From: Sebaldella termitidis ATCC 33386
Lineage (GTDB): Bacteria > Fusobacteriota > Fusobacteriia > Fusobacteriales > Leptotrichiaceae
Assembly: GCF_000024405.1 (NCBI RefSeq)
Contig: NC_013517.1
Span: 1,488,001 to 1,552,000 of the forward strand
Direction: 5' to 3'
DNA: 64,000 nt
Every line of letters begins with the position of its first letter. The stretch's first letter is position 1. Shown piece after piece: positions 54,087 to 63,700 of the stretch. The notes below the pieces were generated by a model. The model ran no database searches. It was given only the letters and a program-made list of their open reading frames with translations, and had not been told where the DNA came from. The translations under genes and the position numbers were made by a program.

Positions 54087-55355
54087 ATGGAGATTTTGAA
54101 AATATTTGTCTTTGACTTTCTGGGATCGGCTCCGATTCTGGTGGGTCTTATGGCATTATTGGGACTTATTCTGCAGAAAAAAAGACCTGAAAAAATAATA
54201 TCAGGAACGCTGAAAACAATAGTAGGCTTTCTTATTTTCGGCGGCGGAGCCGGTATGGCAGTGGCGTCTCTTGCCAGCTTTCAGACATTATTCAGTGAGG
54301 GCTTCGGTCTGAAAGGGGTTCTTCCTCTGGCAGAGGCAATAACGGCACTTGCCCAGACAAAATTCGCATCTGTGGTATCACTTGTAATGGTAGTGGGATT
54401 TATCTGCAATCTGCTTGTAGCCAGATTTACAAAATTTAAATATATATTTCTTACAGGGCAGCATAATCTGTATCTTGCAGCTTTATTGACAGTAGTTTTG
54501 AAAGCACTTAATTTTGGGAATACTACTGTAGTAATAATGGGAGGAATAATACTGGGATTCGCAGCAGCACTTTACCCGGCACTGGCACAGCCGTGGATGA
54601 GAAAGGTAACAGGTAATGATGAAATAGCAATGGGGCATTATGTTACTATAGCTTATGCACTTTCAGGATGGCTTGGCTCAAAAGTAGGGAATCCGGACGA
54701 AAGTACTGAAAAGCTGAAGCTTCCCGGATGGCTTTCCATATTTAAGGATTATATAGTATCTGTAAGTATTTCCATAATTATATTTTTCTATATAGCAGCA
54801 TTTATGGCGGGTAAAGTAAAGGTAGAACAGCTTTCGGGAGGAGTAAGCTGGCTTGTGTTTCCGCTGTTTCAGTCACTGACATTTACTGCGGCTCTTTATA
54901 TTATCATAACAGGGGTAAGAATGTTTCTGGGTGAAATAGTTCCTGCATTTGTAGGAATATCGGAAAAATTAATACCAAATGCAAAACCGGCTCTGGATTG
55001 TCCCGTAGTGTTCCCGTATGCACCTACAGCCACAGTAGTAGGATTCATATCTGCATATATAGGCGGTCTCTTATGTATGTTTATACTGGCCGCTCTTCAT
55101 ATGACAGTAATAATTCCCGTGGCAATTCCTTATTTCTTCATAGGAGCTACGGCAGGGGTTTTTGGTAATGCAACAGGCGGATGGAAAGGTGCAATAGCAG
55201 GAGGTTTTGTAACCGGAATACTTATTGCGATAGGACCGGCTTTGTTATATCCTGTTATGGAAGTAATAGGACTTTCGGGAACTACTTTTCCGGAAACAGA
55301 TTTCGTAGCTTTAGGTCTGGTAATATATTATCTGGGAAAAATGTTCGGACGTTAG
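54087..55355 (+). CDS. PTS ascorbate-type IIC permease (UlaA/SgaT family)
   Basis: This 422-residue integral membrane protein has about ten to twelve hydrophobic segments. The TLKTIVGFLIFGGGAGM and FLTGQHNLYLAAL regions and the LDCPVVFPYAPTATVVGF loop are typical of UlaA/SgaT. ATG 54087 lies at a good distance from GAGGAGGT; ATG 54081 is too close. UlaA carries L-ascorbate in E. coli, but relatives carry other sugars, and the usual ascorbate-catabolic genes are absent here. Confidence 0.9.
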   Translation: MEILKIFVFDFLGSAPILVGLMALLGLILQKKRPEKIISGTLKTIVGFLIFGGGAGMAVASLASFQTLFSEGFGLKGVLPLAEAITALAQTKFASVVSLVMVVGFICNLLVARFTKFKYIFLTGQHNLYLAALLTVVLKALNFGNTTVVIMGGIILGFAAALYPALAQPWMRKVTGNDEIAMGHYVTIAYALSGWLGSKVGNPDESTEKLKLPGWLSIFKDYIVSVSISIIIFFYIAAFMAGKVKVEQLSGGVSWLVFPLFQSLTFTAALYIIITGVRMFLGEIVPAFVGISEKLIPNAKPALDCPVVFPYAPTATVVGFISAYIGGLLCMFILAALHMTVIIPVAIPYFFIGATAGVFGNATGGWKGAIAGGFVTGILIAIGPALLYPVMEVIGLSGTTFPETDFVALGLVIYYLGKMFGR

Positions 55356-55445
55356 TGCTTTGTCTTCTTTGTATTTTGCGGATATAGTTAAAAATTGACA
55401 TTATAAGATATAAATATTGTTCAGACAAAACTTGGGAGGAATAAA

Positions 55446-56267
55446 ATGAAAAAAGACATTAGTACATTAAAAGAGGAAGCAAAAAAGAATAGAAAAAAAA
55501 TACTGGAAATGGTATATAAAGCAAATGCGGGACATCCCGGCGGGTCACTTTCGGTAATAGATATTCTTACTGCAATTTATACTAATGAAGTGGACTTTAC
55601 TGCAAAGGAGAGAAGCAGGGTTATACTGTCAAAGGGACATGCGACTCCGGCATTATATGCAGTATTAAATCAGCTTGGATTTATAAGTGAAAGTGAATTT
55701 GATACATTTAGAAAGGCAGATTCAAGACTGCAGGGACACCCGGACAAAAATAAAATTCCTGAAATAGATGCGAATACAGGGCTGCTCGGACAGGGGCTTT
55801 CTATTGGCATAGGAATGGCCCTTGGGAAAAAACTAAAAAAGGATGGAAACAGGGTTTATGTTATTTTGGGAGATGGAGAGCTTCATGAGGGACAGGTATG
55901 GGAAGCATTAATGTCGGCACCTCACTATAAACTTGATAATCTCGTGGCAATACTTGATTATAACAGGCTTTCTTCAAAAGATGATGTAAATAAGGTGATG
56001 AATCTGGAACCCTTAAGAGATAAAATAAAGGCTTTTAACTGGGAATTGATGGAAATAAACGGACACAGCATGGAAGAAATCACCGAAGTACTGGGAAAAG
56101 CAAAGGAAATCGTGGAGAAGCCTGTATTCATAATTGCTGATACTGTAAAGGGAAAAGGTGTGAGTTTCATGGAAAACAATCCTAAATGGCACAGCGGAGG
56201 ACTTAAGGAAGAGGAATATATAACCGGCATAAAGGATATAGATACAGGAGGTAATAATAATGGATAA
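55446..56267 (+). CDS. Transketolase, N-terminal subunit
   Basis: The 273-residue subunit carries the thiamine diphosphate binding part: NAGHPGGSLSVIDIL, LSKGHATPALYAVL, GLLGQGLSIGIGMAL and the GDGELHEGQVWEA ... LDYN motif for Mg and the cofactor. Split transketolases occur in several bacteria. With the next gene it makes an active enzyme that moves two-carbon units between pentose and hexose phosphates. GGGAGG precedes the start; the gap to the PTS IIC gene is 90 bases without an obvious terminator. Confidence 0.92.
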   Translation: MKKDISTLKEEAKKNRKKILEMVYKANAGHPGGSLSVIDILTAIYTNEVDFTAKERSRVILSKGHATPALYAVLNQLGFISESEFDTFRKADSRLQGHPDKNKIPEIDANTGLLGQGLSIGIGMALGKKLKKDGNRVYVILGDGELHEGQVWEALMSAPHYKLDNLVAILDYNRLSSKDDVNKVMNLEPLRDKIKAFNWELMEINGHSMEEITEVLGKAKEIVEKPVFIIADTVKGKGVSFMENNPKWHSGGLKEEEYITGIKDIDTGGNNNG

Positions 56268-57204
56268 TTACAAGCTGGTATCTCCGAGAGACTTTATAGG
56301 GGAGACACTTATTGAATTTGCAGAGGAAAATGAAAAGATAGCAGTAATAGACAGTGACTTATCTTCGTCAGTTACAACAAATAAATTTGCTGAAAAATTT
56401 CCGGAAAGATTTTTTGAGATGGGAATTGCAGAGCAAAACTCAATGGGAGTGACAACAGGACTTGCCCTTGAAGGGCTGATACCGTTTTTCGTGGATTTTT
56501 CAATATTTGTTACTGGTACTGTATGGACACAGCTGAGACAGGCATGTTATTCCAAGGCAAATGTAAAAATAATAGGCTCGCATCCGGGGATAGATAACGG
56601 GCCTGACGGGGCAACGCATCATGCACTGGAGGATATAGCACTTTCGAGAGTTCTGCCTAATCTTACAGTATTGATTCCGGCTGATACTTATGAACTGAAG
56701 GATATGATAAAAAAAGCGATTGAAATAAACGGGCCTGTTTATATAAGAACAGCAAGAGATGTTGTACCTTTATACAATACTGAGGATACAGGATTCGAAC
56801 CGGGGAAAGCTCAGGTCATATACGATGAGGGTGATGATATAGCTCTGATATTTGAAGGTACAGCGGGCAAACAGGCTTTTGAAGGATTTAAGCTTTTGAA
56901 GGAAAAAGGATATAAATGTAAATTAATCAATATAAGAAGTATAAAGCCTGTAGATAAGGAATTAATACTAAAAACAGGAAGGACTGTAAAAGGAATAATA
57001 ACAGTGGAGAATCATTCTGTATACGGAGGGCTGGGCTCTGTCACGGCAGAAATACTCGGCACGGCTGAGCATAAAGCTGTTCTCAGATATGTAGGTATAA
57101 AGGATACATTTACAGAATCCGGCAAGACATCAGATGTTAAAGAGAAATACGGATTAAGTAAAGAAAAAATATTAATAGCAGCAGAAGATATAATGAAAAA
57201 GTAA
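56260..57204 (+). CDS. Transketolase, C-terminal subunit
   Basis: The 314-residue subunit completes the split transketolase. It has DSDLSSSVTT, the glutamate motif GIAEQNSMGVTTGLALEG, and the pyrimidine-binding and C-terminal domains. It overlaps the N-terminal subunit gene by eight bases behind AGGAGGT. It ends at a strong terminator. The pair suggests that the imported sugar enters the pentose phosphate pathway, for example as xylulose 5-phosphate. Confidence 0.92.
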   Translation: MDNYKLVSPRDFIGETLIEFAEENEKIAVIDSDLSSSVTTNKFAEKFPERFFEMGIAEQNSMGVTTGLALEGLIPFFVDFSIFVTGTVWTQLRQACYSKANVKIIGSHPGIDNGPDGATHHALEDIALSRVLPNLTVLIPADTYELKDMIKKAIEINGPVYIRTARDVVPLYNTEDTGFEPGKAQVIYDEGDDIALIFEGTAGKQAFEGFKLLKEKGYKCKLINIRSIKPVDKELILKTGRTVKGIITVENHSVYGGLGSVTAEILGTAEHKAVLRYVGIKDTFTESGKTSDVKEKYGLSKEKILIAAEDIMKK

Positions 57205-57226
57205 TTTTAACGAGTAAAAAAATCCA

Positions 57227-57260
57227 AAACTATATCATAAAAAATTGATATAGTTTTTTT
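57227..57260 (+). terminator. Intrinsic terminator of the sugar operon
   Basis: AACTATATCA-loop-TGATATAGTT is a perfect ten-base stem followed by a T run. Confidence 0.88.
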
Positions 57261-57713
57261 ATAATACTTTGTATTTCCATTGAATTGTATTAGTATTTAA
57301 TTTGAAAAAGAAATTGACAAAATCAAATTCATGAAGTAAAATATACTACAATACTGTTTTAGCTATGTTATAGATTCAATGAAATTAAATAATTTGATCA
57401 TTATTATTTTAAAAAAATAATATAATTTTTTTAAAACTAAGGAGGTGCAGACTAATTTTTAAAAAATAATAATTATTACTGAAAATAACTATCAATAATG
57501 TTAAAATATTTGTTTGATTAATTTAATATACACAAAATAATAATTTTATTTTAGAAATATTTAGACTGATCCTTAGTAAAGTAAGGCATGATTTTCTTAA
57601 AATAGCAAAAAATAGATTTATTTATAAAGATAATTTATAAAACAAAATCAGGAAAGGATATTTTTTGATAAACAGGGGAAGGCTATTTGAGAGGCACAGC
57701 TAAGGAGGAAAAT
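57261..57713 (+). promoter_or_regulatory. Long AT-rich leader of the second autotransporter
   Basis: TTGACA (57314-57319), 17 bases, TAAAAT (57337-57342) predicts transcription from about 57349 and a leader of about 365 bases. Within it lies an isolated ribosome-site sequence, TAAGGAGGTG (57438-57447), followed only by a five-codon frame (GTG to TAA). No other gene is visible. The real start of the autotransporter has its own TAAGGAGGAA at 57701. Confidence 0.5.
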
Positions 57714-60700
57714 ATGAAAAAACCAAAAAGAAATAAAAGATTATTAATGTCTTTTTTAGCAATAAACACACTGGTAACAGCTTATACTGGAACAAATCAG
57801 AGTCTGACAACTACCAAAACAGACAGACTTTATAATAGTATAGTTAAAAACATACAAACTGGAAAAACAAATAAAGACAATTATAAACTTATCGAAAACA
57901 TTCTAAAGAAAAAAAATAAAGAATTAAAAGATCTTTATGTACAGGGGGATTATATTGTAAAGCCGGAATATCTGGAATGGCAGATATTTTTCAGCGGTTA
58001 TTATGAAGAATATAATAAAGATGTAGATAATACAGGTGAAAATGCATTGTACCATTCTAATCCTGAACATGGTACAAGCGGTTATTATGATGCAAACGGA
58101 GTTTATGTGGCAACAGGAAGAACTTCGGGATTATTTGGTAAAGCCTACCAGCCGCCTCAGGAGGGTAAGGAAATAAGAATGGGTGTAAATATTACGCTCA
58201 GAGACATGAAAAAGGAAGCTATTAACCTTAGTGTGGGAAATGTAGATGTGGCTGAAGTGACACCGCTTACAATGAATGTAACACCGCCAGAGGTAAAGGA
58301 TCTTCCGGAAATATCAGTAGGAACATACGGAGGAATAACGACTCCGTCAATTTCGATACCCACAGTAAATCCTATCAGTATAGGAACAATAACAGCAAGT
58401 TCACCGGGAGCGATTTCGACACCTACGATTACTCCGTTTGAAGTAACAGTTCCTACGGCACCTACGGTAAAAGAACCGGTAGTAGGGGAAATAATGGCGC
58501 CTTCGGCACCTGCTACGCCTACAGCACCTACTGTTACGGCAGTAGCTTTTAATCCGGTTACTCCAAATGTTGCAACACCAAATACTACAACACCGCCTAA
58601 TCTGACTTTTGTTCCAACAGGATTTGGACAACCGAGTGGTTATAGCTATAATACAGGGTCAACGTCAGGAATATTTAATAACTATGACAGATATGATGCA
58701 GCGGGGACCACAATAACTGTAAACAGTTCCGGAGGAAGTAATTTCAGCGGATCAATCACTTATTATCAGGGAGCAACCCCCTTAACTACAGCAGCAAGTG
58801 CTAATATATCAGCAAATCAGGATGCATTTATAAACCACGTGGATAACAGAGATGTAAATATAAACGGAACATATACAGTAAATAATTTAAATAGAAACTA
58901 TGGAACAATAAGATTTGTAAGCTATAATCCATATATGGTTCAAACAACAGACAGAACAGTGAATTTCAATGGAGTTTTGAATTTGAATGGTATAAACAGT
59001 GCTACTTGTAATCTTGCTTCAGGATGTGTACTTGTAGGAATAGAACATCAGTTATTATTTGGTAACGGAGGCGGTACTTCTGCCGCAATGTTGACTTCAA
59101 GATCTACATTTGATAATACTGGTACCATAAATATAACAGGTGGAAATCAGACTATAGCTATAATGATAGACTCGGAAGGGACACAATCTCCTTTCAGATC
59201 TTATACAAGAAACAGTGGAACTATAATTATAGCTGGTTCAGAAAATATAGGGATTGATTTTGGAGCGTACTATAATTCAGCTCAAATAGGAGGTACTTAT
59301 ACTGCAGGGGAGTTAGCAGGGAAACCTGTCACAGGACATCCTAATGTAGAGGTACAGCCTGGAAATATTAATATAAACGGAAGTCAAAACTATGGGGTAA
59401 GAGTACAGAATCTGATTGGGAAAGGGAGATATTCTGATATAACAGCAGATTATTACAGATACTCGCTGATAAATGGCTCTAATGGAGTTATAAGAGTAAA
59501 TGGTGATAAAAATGTTGGGATATCTTTTTCACAGTATATACGTCCTGACGGTTCTACAGATCCTATAGGAAATGTCAGTAATTTACGAATAGTATTAAAC
59601 GGAACAGACGGAGTAGGTTTTTTACGAAGAGAAGATTATGCTGCTACACAGACAGATAATATGGTTCTAACAGGAACTCATATTCAACAGTTGGATTTTG
59701 GGACAAGCGCCTCAGGAGGAGTGTTAATCAGATCAGATTTTGGAAAAATTATATTGGACAGAGATATAAGTGTAAGTAGTGGCGGAGCAAACAATACAGT
59801 AATACAGTCTAATGGTACAGGGACTTCTGTGGAACTAAATGCCGGACGTACTATTACATTAGGAACTGGAACGACAGCTTTTACAGGAATGCTGGCATCA
59901 AACAGCGGAGCTTTGGCAAACAGAGGAACAATTACAGTAAACAGAAATTTATCACAGGGAATTGCGATATTGGCATCATCCAGCGGAACAAATTCAGGAA
60001 CAATAACAGTAGGTGGAAATACTGCAACTGGTGTGTATAATGCAGGAACATTTAATATGACTGCTGGAAGTATAAATGTCTCTAATTCAGGAATAGGAAT
60101 TTATGCTGCAGGAGGTGCTACGACTAGTTTAACTTCAGGAACAATAACAGCAAGCAGCGGATCAGCGGCAATATATGCCAATAATGCAACTGTAGGATTA
60201 GGAAGCGGATTTTCAACAACAATAAATAACGGAGGACTTCTGTTTTACAGAGGCGGTACCGGAAATCTCAGCGTAACAGGAACATCAACAGCTAATATAA
60301 ATTCCGGAGGAACAGCATTTTATCTTTCAGGAGGAACAGTGGCTTCACTTGGAAATCTGGTAAGCTCGGGAAATCTGGCATTAAATATGGCATCAGGTTC
60401 AAGCCTTGTAGGGTGGGATTCGCCGTCGACGCCGATTCAGTCATCGGCAATGCCTACATTGCTTTCTGTAAGCTCAATAACTAATACAACAGTTACCGGA
60501 TCAGGGTATAATAATTTCTTGATAAATAAAGCAACTGTAGACATAAACAATGCAGTAAATCTGGATACTTATGCAGGGAAATATTATGATAAAGTAGACT
60601 TTGTTTCATCGAATGTAGGAGTATCAAGCGGAGGATCCTTAACAGGAACGAATTCCAACCAGATCGGAATTGCACAGAGAAGTTATAATGGAGCAACAGT

Positions 60701-63700
60701 AGGAAGTATAAACCTGACTAACAGCGGTACTATAAGTATGTCGGGAAGTGACTCTACAGGTATAGCAGGAGATTTTGCAACTATAACAAATAACGCTGCA
60801 GGAATTATAACAATATCAGGAAATAAATCAACAGGAATATTCTCGGCTAACGGTTCACTCACTAAAAACAGCGGAATAATTAATGTAAATACATCCGGTG
60901 CCGGAAACAGTTCAGTAGGAATTTACGGTTCGAATAATTTCGGCGGTTCAGCTGCGACATACGGCGACCAAAAAATTAATATAACTAATGACGGGACTAT
61001 AAGATACGGAGGATCACTTACTTCTGACGGAATAGGAATTTATGTAAAAAACAATAATGCAAACAAATCAGATGCCTTAATAACATTAAACGGAAGCTCA
61101 AATATAGATATGACTGGTTCTAAAAGCGGAGTAGGAATATTCGCAGACAAAGCTCTTATAAATATAGCTGCCGGAAAAATAAAAGCAGGAGAGAATACAA
61201 CAGGTATTTATGCAGAGAACGGGACAGAAATTTCTACTACCGGGGGAACAATAGATATTTATGAAAAAGGAGTAGGGATATATCTTGCAGGTTCAAGCAA
61301 ATATAATTCAGGAACAGGTAAATTTGTACTTTATGAAGAGGGAGGAGCGGTTTTCGGACTTGAAAACGGTTCAGTATTTAATATAACTACTGCAAATATA
61401 GATAATACAACATACGGCGGAGGTTCGGCACTGAGCTTTGTACTGGGAAGCGTAGGGAAAAAGGCCTATACACATAACTCGGTCATAAATCTGGGTGCAA
61501 TAGACAATGCGACTCTTCTTGGAACTAAAGGCGGAGTAATAACACTCGGTACAAGTTCTGATCTTCAGTCTACTGGTAAAAGTGTGGTAGGAATAGGAGC
61601 AGGATCAATAAAAGACAGCTCTGTAGCAGGAACAAGAGAAATAACAAACAGCGGTAATATAAAGCTGACAGGCGAAGGTTCAACAGGTATTTATGTAAAA
61701 GACGGTGCGAGAGCACTGAATAATGCCACAGGAGCTAATGCACTTACTATAAGTGATTCATCTGTAGGAATGTTCGCTACAGGAGCAGCTACGACAGCTG
61801 AAAACAGCGGAAATATTCTGGCGGGAACAGGTTCAGTTGGTATGTATTCAGCAGCCACAGGGGCAGGAAGCGGAATATTCCTTACAGGGGGAAGTATAAA
61901 ATCTTATGAGACAGTTCCCGGAACACCTGATGAAAAAGTAACCGGAATGTATATAAAGGCTTCTTCAAACGGAAGCCAGTCAGGCGGAACTATCCAGCTA
62001 GAAGGAAAAGAGTCAACAGGAATATATAATGAAGGAACATATGCTCTCTCAAACGGTGCAATAACAATGAAATCTGAAAAAGGGGTAGGAATTTATGCCA
62101 CATCAGGATCTACTACAAATATAAGCAACGGAACAATAAGTGCGGAAAATGGATCAGTTGCATTATATGCTGATAAATCAACAATAAATATTTCAGGCGG
62201 AAATTTTGTTATCGGAAATGCAGGACTTCTGTTTTATAACTATCCTTCCGCGGGAACGGGAAGAGGAAGTCTGTATATGACAGGCTCTGCCAATGCTACA
62301 ATAAACAGCGGCGGAATGGCTTTTTATATAGAGGGCGGAGCATCTTCGAATATAGCAACTGAATTATCTTCACTGGTAGGAAGCTCTGGCTCGGGAAATA
62401 AATTAAACATAACTATGAATTCAGGATCGAATTTGATTAGATGGAATGCTCCTACGGGAGGAAGTATAAATCTTTCGAGCATAAGCAGTCTGAGCAGTTC
62501 GATAGCTAATGTAACAGTAACAGGGAGCAACTATAACACATTATCTATAAATAAAGGAGAACTGGTAATAGATGAGAATGTGGCTTTGACAGGTACAGGC
62601 AATGCATATAACGGTGTAGAAATGTCACAGTCAAAGGTAACTCTGGCTTCCGGTTATAATATAACAGGTGCTCTTGACGGTCAGATTGGAATAGCTCAGA
62701 TAAATCCGGGAACACTTTCTGATGTTTCAATAACAAATAACGGAACAATTACATTAAGCGGTAAAAAATCTACTGGTTTGGCTCTTGATCACGGCTATAT
62801 AACAAATACAGGTACTATAGAAGTGACAAATCCCGGAATAACAGGAGAAGGTTCATTGGGAATTTTCTCGGCTAACGATACAGTGACTGTTAATAACGGA
62901 GCTATAAATGTTAGCGGAATTGAATCAGTGGGAATATACGGAGCCAATGATTTCGTAGCTGGTACCCCTGCTTCTTACGGGACAAGAAAAATAGATATTA
63001 CACATAATAATATTATTACATTGACAGATTCAAAAAATAACTATGGAATTTATCTGAATAATACAGCAGTTCCACAAAGTGACTCAAATCTGGTTTTAGG
63101 ATCAGGATCAAAAATAATAATGGGAAATAATACTGTTACTGACAGAAGCATAGGAATAACACTAAAAAATTCAACTCTTACCAATAACGGCGGTACAATA
63201 GAAGTAGGCAAAAATGGAGTGGGAATTTATGCAGAAAATAGTAAAGTAACTGGCAGCGGCGGAGTAACAAAGCTTCTGGAAAAATCAGTGGCTTATACAC
63301 TTGAAGGAAATATTGACTTTAATGCAGCAGTGGGAACAGTGGAATTTAACGGAAATAATACCACTGATGCATCTGCTATATACTCAATAGGGGATAACAG
63401 CGGAGCTAATACCCTTGCATTTAATACAGGGGATATAAAGGTAAATGTTACAAACGGGGGAATACTTACTGTAGGGAATATAGGGAAGAACAGAGTATTA
63501 ACTTTAAATAATAAAATAGAGGTGGGAAATCCGTCAGCAGGAACAATTACAGGTTCAATACTGGGACTTACCGAATCAAAAATAACACTGGGAACATCAT
63601 CACAGCTGATTACTGAAAATGCAATGACAGGAGTAAGTGCTGCGGGTGCATCAAGTGCAGGCGGATATGAAGTAACAAATCAGGGGAAAATAACAATAGG

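Noticed and set aside
57445-57462. Five-codon leader peptide GTG to TAA
   Set aside because: Its start overlaps the Shine-Dalgarno sequence itself, so it cannot be translated from that site in the usual way.
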